Assembly: GCA_032718475.1 (NCBI GenBank)
Contig: JAUCBJ010008869.1
Location: forward strand, 1-49,888
DNA length: 49,888 bases
Direction of reading: 5' to 3'
Source of the DNA: Nemertoderma westbladi
Taxonomy: Eukaryota; Xenacoelomorpha; Nemertodermatida; Nemertodermatidae
Shown here: positions 19,901-29,850 of the stretch, piece after piece
Position numbering within the stretch: the stretch's first letter is position 1
Layout of the letters: each line of letters opens with the position of its first letter
Notes under the pieces: generated by a model
Told to the model about the DNA's origin: nothing
Databases searched by the model: none
Seen by the model: only the letters and a program-made list of their open reading frames with translations
Translations under genes and position numbers: made by a program

Positions 19901-22766
19901 TAACCCCATACACAAACAGAAGTTGTGTTTCAAAGCGATGGACATCGTGTTGTTCGGGCCACCCAAGTCCCGATTCAAACTCATACGGGACGGGGTTCTT
20001 ATAGCCGGCATTCTCGTGGGGGTTATCGGCTGTTGGTTTGGGTGAGTGCTGATTCGGTTAAGTGCCTTATATATTGTTGTACCTGTCATTATTAGGTATT
20101 TCCCCACAAATGTGGTAACATTCCACACCGGATAAATGACTTTTTCAACATCATACCAAAAAATCAATGATATACCAAAAAAATATGCCAAAAAAAATAA
20201 TACCAAGTGACTGGTTACGAGACCCTCCTGAATGCAGACAGCTTTCTGCAATTTTCTGCTCTTTTGTTTTTCAAATCGTTTATTGTTTTGGTTCCTTCTA
20301 GTTACCACTGTTTAACCTGCTCCTTTACTTTTCAATTTTTTTTATGATTTGTGGTGATTCTGAAATCAGCATTCAGGAGTGTCCCCTATTAATACCCAGT
20401 GCCTAAAACCAAAATAAAAAAATAACATATATACCAAGCTTCGATCTATATTTAAATTTCCTGGTTAAATAGTAAATTATTGGTCGTTGAGAAAAATATT
20501 ATGTTTTGAATTGGAATTCCATCGAAATACTTTCAAAAACTTTAACAAAGTCATAATCTTATCCAGCCGATATTTGTCCCGTTTGACTGAAATAAAAATA
20601 GTTATAAAATTATATGTAGTCTGAAAGAAATCATAACTTTTATCATTCAGTTTTTTTTTTTTACATGAATAAATTCTGCGCTGGTTAATTGTTTTTCATT
20701 TTAATTCCTTTCTCCCAGCTACATACAACACCATCGGTCTAAGAAGCAACTCTCCAACATGCTGCTCCAACTGTCCTCCTTGCAGACAGCCGAGGACGAA
20801 CTCCGCAACATCCAGGGGTGTCTGGAGAAGGCGAACGAGTCCCACAAGGAGGCCATACTGTCCAAGGAGACCCTGGAGTCCCGACTCAAGGAGGACATCG
20901 CCAGTCAGCTGAGTGCGGCCAACGAGGAGATCGCGAGGTTGAAAGCCTCGTTGAATCAGATGGAAGAGCGATGCGAGGACGGTAACGGGAGATGGATCCC
21001 ACCCCCGGGGTTACAGGTGGGAATATTATTAATATATTGATTGCCCCCCTCCCTCATGCACTGTACACGTATTTAGTTTTTTGGTTATACTCTTTTTTAG
21101 GTTAAAACGTCTCTGTGGTTGCGTTGCGCGTTGGCATCACTGCCAGACTGCCTGCTCTCATTTAATATATTAGTTTAACAGCATTTGGTGTAGTTTTATT
21201 GTTTTTGCCACCCCTTGGCGTCCGATCAATCAATCAGTTGACACTGTTACTAATGTTACTTGTTTGTATCTGGGTGGATCGACACACCCAGAGCTGTACA
21301 GGACGACAACTATATTATATTCCTATGTTTATATTTATTTAAAATATTTTGTGTTTGATAGTTTTATTGTGACCGTCAAGCAGACAGAATGGCATAGTGG
21401 CGAAGACATAACAGACAGATAGATAGACATGTTTGAAGGTTTTACCATATCGGTTAAAAAAAAACAGTTAAAAAGTAAAAATAAGGAATTAATTAAAAAG
21501 TTATAAACAAATCGATTCTTGTTATTCTTGTTTTATTAAAACTTACTTTTATTCGATTACGTTATCTTTGTGAAGGAAAACATAAAATTTATTCAAATAT
21601 TAAAATATTTCCAGGAATATTTACAAATTACCTACGAAATCGAGTCGGTTCACTTCAAACAGAAGAAGATTCTCGCAGAGCAGATGATGGTTGAAGCCAA
21701 AGACGTGTGCGAGAAGATAAAGCGGAAGAGGAACACCTTGTTGGGTTCCATGAGGATGGCGCATTCATCGGACTTCGACGAGGTGGATCAGCGGATACTC
21801 GAGGCGAGGACCTCCCTGCTCGAGGTCACTCGGGAGATGCAGGAACGCGTCGCTAGATGGGGCGTCATGGAGACATTGTGCGGCTTCCCCATAACGATAA
21901 ACTGCGGAATCGACGAACTAAACCTCGCCGTTAAGGAAGGCCAGTTCCATTCCCATTCGCACGGGGGCGCCTCCACGCCGCACGATGACGTCGCGACGCC
22001 CCGTCTGCTCGCCGTCACCCAGGCGATTATGAGTCAGCAGCGGCCGCGGCCGTTCGTCTCGCAACCGAGTTTCGACGAGTCGCACCACAGCTTCCGGGCG
22101 GTCGCCTCCGCAGCGGCGCTCGCCACTCACTCGGTCGGCTCGTCCGACTGCCGACAGCGGCTGTTCGCCGACGACTTCGCGTTGCGCAGACAGTCCGGCT
22201 ATTCCGCCGCGCCGCGTAACGGCGCGTTACCCGCGGAGGCCGCGCCGCTCGTTCCTCCCGCTGGAGGCGATACGACCTCCGGGGGAGTCGAAATGAAACT
22301 CGTCGGAGACGAACTAAATACGCCTTCGGGCGGAGGAATAGATTCTGGCGCCTCTCAGAGCGGAGAAAAAATACCAACTACGGGAGGAGTTGACTCCTCT
22401 TCCGGTGGACTCGTTGTCACTAACGGTCTCGCTCCGCTCGTTTCCGCGTCGCCGGATTCCACGAGTAACAACATCCACGCGAGTCACACCGTGGTCGGTT
22501 TGTCCGGGATGACGTCACCCCCGGAACGGGCGATCCATCAGTCGATGTCGGAAGGCCAGCTGTCCGAGTTGGACGACAATAAGTTGACGGTGGACGAGTC
22601 GCAGCGAGGCGAGGATGAAATGCTGAGGTTTAAGAAAACCCCGTCGTTGCGAAGCCGCGTGTTGCGTAGGAAACCCAAAGAGGAAGTTACCGGGGGGGAC
22701 GGCGAACACGCGAGGAAGAAAGGGGGGCTGCGGTTCAAACGGTTACTGAAGGGAGTCCGTTCGTAG
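16645..22766 (+). CDS. Stim: Stromal interaction molecule (STIM), ER calcium sensor
   Basis: Four exons (16645-16990, 19624-20041, 20719-21016, 21615-22766) join with GT-AG borders to 2214 nt: 737 residues and a stop. The total divides exactly by three, which supports the model. Order: signal peptide (about 15-31), luminal Cys67/Cys77, EF-hand loop 102-113, SAM domain about 143-215, membrane segment about 238-254, coiled coil 1 (256-354), SOAR/CAD Orai-activating region (355 to about 463), a long disordered tail and a polybasic C-terminus (721-737). By family it senses ER calcium depletion, oligomerises, moves to ER-plasma membrane junctions and opens Orai channels; the basic tail binds phosphoinositides. 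The ATG has an A at -3 and a G at +4. Coiled coil 1 looks about 19 residues shorter than I recall for vertebrate STIM1. No break was seen; it appears functional. Confidence 0.95.
17085..19504. mobile_element. Composite DNA-element insertion in STIM intron 1
   Basis: The left end GGGGCGGACTTCATAAATG is matched by the reverse complement of the right end, GGGGCGGTATTCATAGAG. Both inner flanks are full of TTAGTAA/CTTACTAA-type motifs. The span of 2.4 kb is probably one MITE-like element swollen by later insertions, or two related ones. No target duplication or transposase was recognised. Confidence 0.5.
18436..18978. mobile_element. MITE of 537 bp with GGCCCGTATGCATAAAACA ends
   Basis: Perfect 19-bp terminal inverted repeats at 18439-18457 and 18957-18975, flanked by AAT on both sides (a 3-bp target duplication, as in PIF/Harbinger elements). 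The interior repeats ACGATnnTCGTA-type motifs in both orientations. It has no ORF. Confidence 0.78.
19624..20041 (+). CDS. Stim: STIM exon 2: non-canonical EF, SAM domain, membrane segment
   Basis: Residues 116-255. The SAM region contains EVYNWTIDDVTSWL and ELPQF, both hallmarks of STIM, and ends in VLFGPP just before the membrane helix (GVLIAGILVGVIGCWFG). The exon ends at 20041, using the GT at 20042; the split Gly255 codon is completed by the first base of exon 3. Confidence 0.95.
20279..20326 (+). repeat. Dispersed 48-bp motif, copy 3, in STIM intron 2
   Basis: TTTATTGTTTTGGTT, a spacer with TACCACTG, then TTAACCTGCTCCTTT, in the sense orientation of the gene. Confidence 0.65.
20719..21016 (+). 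CDS. Stim: STIM exon 3: coiled coil 1
   Basis: Residues 256-354: a Leu/Glu/Lys heptad-rich helix starting YIQHHRSKKQ and ending in PPPGLQ. It is 99 residues long; the first 60 align with vertebrate STIM1 without gaps by recall, then about 19 residues appear to be missing. By family this helix holds SOAR folded back at rest. Acceptor CTCCCAG, donor CAG|GTGGGA, phase 0. Confidence 0.93.
21615..22766 (+). CDS. Stim: STIM exon 4: SOAR/CAD and cytosolic tail
   Basis: Residues 355-737 in one exon. The Orai-activating core (EYLQITYEIE to about residue 463) keeps the basic patch EKIKRKRNTL, equivalent to the Orai-binding lysines, and the CGF..I.NCGI..L turn. The rest is Gly/Ser/Pro-rich, lineage-specific and markedly GC-rich at 21950-22260. 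It ends in RKKGGLRFKRLLKGVRS, a basic membrane-binding tail. Stop TAG at 22764-22766. Confidence 0.93.
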   Translation, partial: EYLQITYEIESVHFKQKKILAEQMMVEAKDVCEKIKRKRNTLLGSMRMAHSSDFDEVDQRILEARTSLLEVTREMQERVARWGVMETLCGFPITINCGIDELNLAVKEGQFHSHSHGGASTPHDDVATPRLLAVTQAIMSQQRPRPFVSQPSFDESHHSFRAVASAAALATHSVGSSDCRQRLFADDFALRRQSGYSAAPRNGALPAEAAPLVPPAGGDTTSGGVEMKLVGDELNTPSGGGIDSGASQSGEKIPTTGGVDSSSGGLVVTNGLAPLVSASPDSTSNNIHASHTVVGLSGMTSPPERAIHQSMSEGQLSELDDNKLTVDESQRGEDEMLRFKKTPSLRSRVLRRKPKEEVTGGDGEHARKKGGLRFKRLLKGVRS

Positions 22767-25400
22767 GTTGACGGGTCGGTACAGTTTAGGCGCCCTACAT
22801 AAATGACGCCACGTTTTTTCCCAACCACATTTGATCCCCTCCATCCAACATAACACAGTTTGTCACAAAATTATAGAGTAAAATCGAAGTTATGGTAAAC
22901 TATATTTATTTCATTTCACGGATCTATTGGAAAGATTAAATTTCCGTTTTGTTGACTATAAAATCGATATTTCTTACACTTTCTTACTATTATTTTGTGA
23001 TTTCGTTTGCAGTGTTGTATTTTAAATCGATAACTAAACAAATTAGTTTATCACAAGTTATCATGTCTCTTCCACTTAACACGTAGATATTATTACTTTT
23101 ACTTTTGAACTTATTTATTGGCTCCCTTATTAACAACAGAAGTTATTTTGTGGACGAAATGCCTTTATATCGAGTCATTGAGTTTCCTGTCATACAGACT
23201 TATTTTTCGACCCCCCCCCCCCCCCCCCCCGTTCGAGACAAGTCAATTTGAGGATGAAATAATTTTCGTATCTGAGTAAAAATATTTCAGATTCCGCATG
23301 GGAGGCCGTCGATATTAATGGCGACTATCTCGCATACTTACTGATAGAATTTTATTTTGTTATATAAACTCCAGTACTGCTGAATAGAGTTGTACCAAAA
23401 GTAGGAGATAATTCAAATCTACTAGATTAATCTACATCACTTCCTTGTTTTATTGTCGCAACTGATTTAGTATAGGCCTACCACATTCCCTCGGTGTATC
23501 GGCGTGTTTTGCACGCGACACTTTATACTCACTCGATTAAACAAATTGGTTTCTTGGTATGAAATCCTATATAAAATGTTTAATTACTAATTGTGGATAT
23601 AATTAATATATGAGTTTGTAAATATTCCTTGAATATGAATTATTCAATATAATTATTTGTTTTATTTATTAAGTAAATATTATTTGTTTAATTTAAGAGT
23701 TTATTTTAAATACGAATTCGAGCTGGTCTCTGGCCGTATATTTTTGGTGCGTGTTTTTTTTTTGAATTCCCTTTACGTATTTGGTTATAAGAATGTGTTT
23801 TACGAAACATTGCATGTGGTGGAAGTTCTTCTATTATTACTTATGCAAAATGCAACGGGAATTTTTAAAGCTTTATTTTTGGTGTTTGATTTGTGGCATT
23901 TTTCACTTAATAGCTATACGTTGGTCGGTATTAAGTACGTCGGTAATGGAATGTCTCACGTAATTTTTTGCTTGAAACTGGTTATTTATTCTTGTGTTCA
24001 ATAATTTAGACGACTTTTCAATTTTATTTTTTGATTATCTTCCACATAATTTAATCGAATTATAAAATTATGTTATTCACTCAGCAGAAAAGGGTTGTCT
24101 CTCACCTGGAATATAGTAAATCTACTAACCTTTTAATTAAAAGGACACATTAATAATTAATGGAACTTCTTTTGGAATGTAATGGAGGGGAGATGTCATG
24201 ATTAAGGTAGCTAATATAAAATAAATTAGTGGACCCACACTCCCCCTCCACTCAGGGAATTATTTCAAAAAATAGAAACTGAAATATAGTGGCAACCCTA
24301 TAAGGTCTTCTTTCAGGGTCTTTTAGATCTAACCTTTTTCTGCAAACATCACACCTGTGGGTGAATATGTGTGTGCCACCATGTTACTGGTGCCATATTA
24401 AGTAAATGGGTTTGGGAGCTAACTGTATAAATACAATCACATATGTTAGTTGTAGCTGTTAGTTATTTTCTCGTCAGTCCTAAATATTTTTCAATTTTTT
24501 TTTATAAAATTACAAGTATTTAATAGAATTCGAATTATTAGTTCCGCGTTACAGGAGTCTGTCGAGCTTAGAGGATTACAATCGTCATGAAAAGGTAGAC
24601 ATAATTATTGTTTTAGATTCCCTCGTAAAACTCAGAAACATGTAACGCCTCAGCCATAAATAGTCCAGCAGATATTGAATTATCCTTTAATTAATTAGCC
24701 TTTAAGTATTATTATAGTACTTAATAATCCATTACTGATCCGCAACTGGCATAATTATTGAGGTGTCCAACATTTATCTGCTGGACTATAATGTTATAGT
24801 TTATTAGAGTCTGTTTTATAGACTAAATATTAGTTTACACTAAATCAAATGGTATATTGTCACAGGTTTATATCCCGAAGGTGTGTCCTCTTTACAGGGT
24901 GTGCAATTAGCGAGTTGTTGTTCTACCCGATGGTATAAATTAAAAAAATTGTTAAGGCTTGAAAAAAATATTTTTATTACCATTTCTTACCATTTTATTA
25001 AGGTGCGTTTACTTAGGCGACTGTTGGTCATTATGTAAATTACCACTTTATTTTCCACCCATAGAGTGCTTTTTTTTATTATATGTTATAAGCCACAGTG
25101 ATTATTAATCATTTACTAACTCTATTTATATAGTTTTGCTTTTTTACGCGGTTTATATATATAATTTATTTGTAATTTATTTCCCTCCTTATACTATTGT
25201 TTGTTTTCTGACTAATTAAATTTACTTTATCAGAGGAGTTGGACGTTCAGTACATAATGATAGATATGGTGTCCTAATAATACATGTTGAATAGACAGAC
25301 AGTCTCTGGCATATAAATTATTATAAATTTATTATTATAAATTATAAATTATTATATTTGTTAGTTAATTATGTTTTTTTCCTGTTTTTAACTATTTTAT
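22767..25400. other. 3' flank of STIM, no gene seen
   Basis: AT-rich. The first exact AATAAA I noticed downstream is at 24220-24225, which would give a long 3' UTR; an ATTAAA variant lies near 22936. A C run of about 20 occupies 23212-23230. A perfect 14-bp inverted repeat (TAGTCCAGCAGATA at 24661, reversed at 24775-24788) encloses 100 bp. Open frames here look like chance. Confidence 0.4.
24661..24788. repeat. 14-bp perfect inverted repeat with 100-bp loop
   Basis: TAGTCCAGCAGATA at 24661-24674 pairs exactly with 24775-24788. It could be the ends of a small MITE or a transcribed hairpin; no target duplication is evident. Confidence 0.5.
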
Positions 25401-25408
25401 TTTAACAA

Positions 25409-25550
25409 AGGCGGGGTAGCTCAGTTGGTTGAGCGCCGGGCCTGCAATCTAATGGTTGTAGGTTCAGCCCCGCCAGGATCCACTCAGCCTTTCATCCATT
25501 GGGGTCGTTAAAATGAGTACCAGTTAAATTACTGGGAGCAAATCTTGGGA
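25409..25550 (+). mobile_element. tRNA-derived SINE, family B
   Basis: An A box TAGCTCAGTTGG (25417-25428) and B box GGTTCAGCCCC (25461-25471) sit in a tRNA-Ala/Ile-like head. The following GTCGTTAAAATGAGTACCAG looks like a SINE body. The anticodon and T stems do not pair properly, so it is not a working tRNA gene. Tandem repeats follow directly. Confidence 0.72.
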
Positions 25551-25718
25551 TAGGAGTAGCGCCCACCCCTACCCTAGGGTAGCAAATAGGAGTAGCGCCC
25601 ACCCTTACCCTAGGGTAGCAAATAGGAGTAGCGCCCACCCCTACAATCGGGTATCAGCTATATCTTCGGCTCGCATCAGGCTCGCATCAGGCTCGCATCA
25701 TTCGGCTTCGGCCGAATG
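25551..25718 (+). repeat. 36-bp (x3) and 11-bp (x3) tandem repeats
   Basis: TAGGAGTAGCGCCCACCC starts at 25551, 25587 and 25623 (36-bp period). GGCTCGCATCA then occurs three times from 25668 to 25700, followed by a palindromic ATTCGGCTTCGGCCGAAT. These may be the SINE's 3' tail. Confidence 0.85.
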
Positions 25719-25729
25719 TTTGCTTGTTT

Positions 25730-25890
25730 TGAACTATTTTATAATCTGTTTGCAACTTTATGGTATCATCAGTGTCCCATAAAGTAGAATGTTTATTAAC
25801 ACTAATTTATAATGTCAACACATTGTGTCTTGTCCACTCGATTGCCTGTCGATAAAACCATAAAGTTGCAAATATGTTACAAAATTAGGC
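25730..25890. repeat. Small inverted-repeat element around TTTGCAACTTTATGGT
   Basis: A perfect 16-bp inverted repeat (25749-25764 and 25857-25872), with weaker matching extending outward to about 33 bp, encloses roughly 90 bp. MITE-like in size; no coding potential. Confidence 0.5.
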
Positions 25891-26717
25891 CAAAGTAGGC
25901 GAGGCTACCCTGCCTCTAATACAAACCACCGAGATTTCTCCTAAATTTATTTTGGTATTTTTTTTGTTATTTATAGCTTTATTTTAAAAATAACTTAATA
26001 ATTTCTTATTTTAATGGTTTAACAAGTAAGATATATGAGGTATATGGGGCTATATATATATATGCATTTTGTAAAACTTGTTTTTGGATTATTTTTCTTG
26101 TTGCCAAGGTAACTGGTTAAACTGCAAGACGTCGAAGGTCTTGATTTTAAGATTTGGTATGTGAGAATAAGATGTAAAATTATTTTATATTAGAATTTGT
26201 TTATTTACAATCTCGTTACCACGGTAACCAGTATAATTAAGTATTTTGAAATATCCTGCCCATTTCACCCCAACATTATTTTGTTCAATCAATTTTTTTA
26301 TCCAATTTGTGCATCTCATTGATATCAGAATCAGGGAAAGAAAAAAGGGGGAAAAATGGGAAAGAAAAAGGGTCAATACGAGTCAATAATCAAAACTGTC
26401 CAATCAGAGAGCAAGACGAGTATCTTCGTATATTGGGAACGTTCCAGAATATTAATTTACAGTTAACAGTAATGACAAGCAATAGTCAGACACCAGAGGC
26501 ATGTCAGTTGCAAGTAATAGAAATATAAATGCACGCTCAATTCCCTGTGAGGTGAGTTCATACATTATACTCGCCATACCGCCACAAATTCTAATATTTA
26601 TCATAACAAATCTTGAGGTAAGATACCTAACCTACGTGGTTTTGAATTCTAGGCATTGGCCATTTGAACTTCGCACGCGGTTACTCTGGCAACTACAAAA
26701 TAAAATTCCAGAAATAC

Positions 26718-26985
26718 TGCCACCTTGGGGTAGTGGTTCAATCTGTTGCCTCGGAGGTCGTGGGTTCAATCCCAGCATGGGGGCCGAGGCAGTTTTAGTT
26801 TCGGCATGATTGCTTTAACTAAAGGTTAACAGCCAGGGCGCATCTCTGCCTTGCATCCTTAATTGAATGTTAGCTAAATGAGTACTGGAGTTTCCTTTGG
26901 GGAGTATAGTTCTGGGGGGACCGCACTGTAATTAAGTCGTCAGACTTTGTGCGCTATTCCTGGCCTATTGACTGAGTTTCAATAA
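26718..26985 (+). mobile_element. tRNA-derived SINE, family A, copy 2
   Basis: A-box-like TTGGGGTAGTGG (26725-26736) and B box GGTTCAATCCC (26763-26773). Like 13264-13425, it has CGGAGGTCGTGGGTTCAAT and a GGGGGCC.(A/G)GGCAGTTTT block. The 3' limit is uncertain; a run ending in AATAAATTTATAC (near 26985) may be the tail. Confidence 0.7.
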
Positions 26986-27129
26986 ATTTATACAAATCAT
27001 ATAGAAACTTGTCGAACGATTAAGTGCAATTTAGGTGAAATCTTGGTGCCTTAGCCTTGGCCATAGTACACAGTACCGCGTTAACTATACAAATATGTTT
27101 GATAATTTATTGCACCGGTCTTGACTTCA

Positions 27130-28882
27130 GTGTACACACCACTACCGCGGTTATGGTTTTTTTGGTTCCACCACAGCAGTGTACACACTACCGCGGTTAT
27201 GGTTATTTTGGTTCCACCACAGCAGTGTACACACTACCGCGGTTATGGTTATTTTGGTTCCACCACAGCAGTGTACACACTACCGCGGTTATGGTTATTT
27301 TGGTTCCACCACAGCAGTGTACACACTTCCGCGGTTATGGTTTTTTTGGTTCCACCACAGCAGTGTACACACTACCGCGGTTATGGTTTTTTTGGTTCCA
27401 CCACAGCAGTGTACACACTTCCGCGGTTATGGTTTTTTTGGTTCCACCACAGCAGTGTACACACTTCCGCGGTTATGGTTTTTTTGGTTCCACCACAGCA
27501 GTGTACACACTTCCGCGGTTATGGTTTTTTTGGTTCCACCACAGCAGTGTACACACTTCCGCGGTTATGGTTTTTTTTGGTTCCACCACAGCAGTGTACA
27601 CACTACCGCGGTTACGGTTTTTTTGGTTCCACCACAGCAGTGTACACACTACCGCGGTTATGGTTTTTTTGGTGTCACCACAGCAGTGTACACACTTCCG
27701 CGGTTATGGTTTTTTTGGTTCCACCACAGCAGTGTACACACTTCCGCGGTTATGGTTTTTTTGGTTCCACCACAGCAGTGTACACACTACCGCGGTTATG
27801 GTTTTTTTGGTGTCACCACAGCAGTGTACACACTACCGCGGTTATGGTTTTTTTGGTTCCACCACAGCAGTGTACACACTTCCGCGGTTATGGTTTTTTT
27901 GGTTCCACCACAGCAGTGTACACACTTCCGCGGTTATGGTTTTTTTGGTTCCACCACAGCAGTGTACACACTACCGCGGTTATGGTTTTTTTTTGGTGTC
28001 ACCACAGCAGTGTACACACTTCCGCGGTTATGGTTTTTTTTGGTTCCACCACAGCAGTGTACACACTACCGCGGTTATGGTTTTTTTGGTTCCACCACAG
28101 CAGTGTACACACTACCGCGGTTATGGTTTTTTTTTGGTGTCACCACAGCAGTGTACACACTTCCGCGGTTATGGTTTTTTTTGGTTCCACCACAGCAGTG
28201 TACACACTTCCGCGGTTATGGTTTTTTTGGTTCCACCACAGCAGTGTACACACTACCGCGGTTACGGTTTTTTTGGTTCCACCACAGCAGTGTACACACT
28301 TCCGCGGTTATGGTTTTTTTGGTTCCACCACAGCAGTGTACACACTACCGCGGTTATGGTTTTTTTGGTTCCACCACAGCAGTGTACACACTACCGCGGT
28401 TATGGTTTTTTTGGTTCCACCACAGCAGTGTACACACTTTCGCGGTTATGGTTTTTTTGGTTCCACCACAGCAGTGTACACACTTCCGCGGTTATGGTTT
28501 TTTTGGTTCCACCACAGCAGTGTACACACTACCGCGGTTATGGTTTTTTTGGTTCCACCACAGCAGTGTACACACTTCCGCGGTTATGGTTTTTTTGGTT
28601 CCACCACAGCAGTGTACACACTTCCGCGGTTATGGTTTTTTTGGTTCCACCACAGCAGTGTACACACTACCGCGGTTATGGTTTTTTTGGTTCCACCACA
28701 GCAGTGTACACACTTTCGCGGTTATGGTTTTTTTGGTTCCACCACAGCAGTGTACACACTACCGCGGTTATGGTTTTTTTGGTGTCACCACAGCAGTGTA
28801 CACACTTCCGCGGTTATGGTTTTTTTTGGTGTCACCACAGCAGTGTACACACTACCGCGGTTATGGTTTTTTTGGTGTCACC
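27130..28882 (+). repeat. 46-bp satellite array, about 38 copies
   Basis: The unit is TGTACACACTACCGCGG, TTATGGTTTTTTTGG, TTCCACCACAGCAG. Copies vary at set places: CTACC, CTTCC or CTTTC; a T run of 7, 8 or 9 (three early copies read TTATTTT); TTCC or TGTC after it; and TTATGG or TTACGG. No unit holds a stop in the three forward frames, and 46 is one more than a multiple of three, so all three frames stay open through the array (about 585-628 codons each). These are artefacts of the repeat, not genes. Confidence 0.92.
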
Positions 28883-29065
28883 ATTGTTTCACAGGTTGCC
28901 TTTGTTCACAGTAATATTTATTTTTGTCTGGATTAATAAGTAATTGTTTATGGAAATAATTTAAATTATGGTAAATTTATATAGATCAAGTTACTGCTTA
29001 CTTTAATATACTGTATCACACCGAGTGAATATAACCTATAATTTTTTAACTGGAACTACATGTAT

Positions 29066-29515
29066 TTAAGGGGACCATTACCCCAAATCGATTTTTTTAA
29101 CACCATGTAAACGGAGTATGGATTGCTTCGAGAAACCCTATTGTTCGAAAAATAGGGCACTTTTTGTGCAGGTAGGTTTTGTTCAATAATTATTAGATAA
29201 ATTTTGAGGCTTTATATAATAAAGTATATCATGTTTAAGGATGTTAAGGATTTGAAGTGATTTTAGTGGTGAAAAAAGTAAAAATAGACAAACTGAGAAA
29301 ATAGTTGTTTTATACAGAGATTCAGGAATATCAGCCTTAAATACTGTTGTTGAAAAGTGCAGTTTTGTGGTCAGAAAATAATTTAGTGGTGAAAAACGAT
29401 GTCATCACATGAATTCCATTCTATCAAACTCCAAAACCAGATAAAAAAATATTTTTTTGAAGATTTTCGACAATTTCGAAAATTTCACTTGCGGTGGGGC
29501 TAATGTTCCCCTTAA
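29066..29515. mobile_element. TTAA-flanked MITE (about 440 bp), piggyBac-like
   Basis: TTAA at 29066-29069 and 29512-29515 flank inverted ends GGGGACCATTACCCC (left) and, as reverse complement of the right end, GGGGAACATTAGCCCC. The TTAA duplication is diagnostic of piggyBac-type transposition. There is no transposase. Confidence 0.78.
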
Positions 29516-29589
29516 CCTTAACCGTTCTAATGGATATACAGCTGGGCGGGTATTACTATGTAGAGCCAGACTTGTTGTTTCAATTTTAA

Positions 29590-29850
29590 GTCTCATTATC
29601 GAATCTGATCACCTGGTCACCAATCTATTTTCCTAGTTACAAATAATTGTGTGCAGTCCGAGCTCCAAGTTACAAATTGAGTTCCTATTTAAGAATTGAG
29701 TTCCCGATTATGAATCTGAGTTCCAGGTAAAATGCGAACATCTGGATACGACCAGTGTGTCCAGTTATGAATCTCATCACCTAGTTACAAATTATAATTT
29801 TTGATACAAATCTGAGCACCAGGTTACCAATTGGTATTCCTGGTTTCACT
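29590..29850 (+). repeat. Degenerate ~20-bp tandem repeat
   Basis: Variants of GTTACAAATTGAGTTCC and TATGAATCTGAGTTCCAGG recur about every 19-20 bp, with much divergence. No frame is preserved. Confidence 0.55.

Noticed and set aside
19530-19913. Minus-strand ORF over STIM exon 2, and similar ones over exon 4 (21788-22828)
   Set aside because: Antisense shadows of the conserved STIM exons; no family match.
23657-24004. 115-codon ORF downstream of STIM
   Set aside because: Phe/Val/Tyr-rich composition reflects AT-rich DNA; no domain, no splice signals.
25410-25482. Functional tRNA gene (GGCGGGG and CCCCGCC could pair)
   Set aside because: With that pairing the T arm has the wrong length and the anticodon stem does not form. 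The B box position fits a SINE head.
27057-28943. Three overlapping ORFs of 585-628 codons as repeat-protein genes
   Set aside because: All three frames of one 46-bp satellite are open at once. A real gene would show selection on one frame; no start context or splice signals support them.
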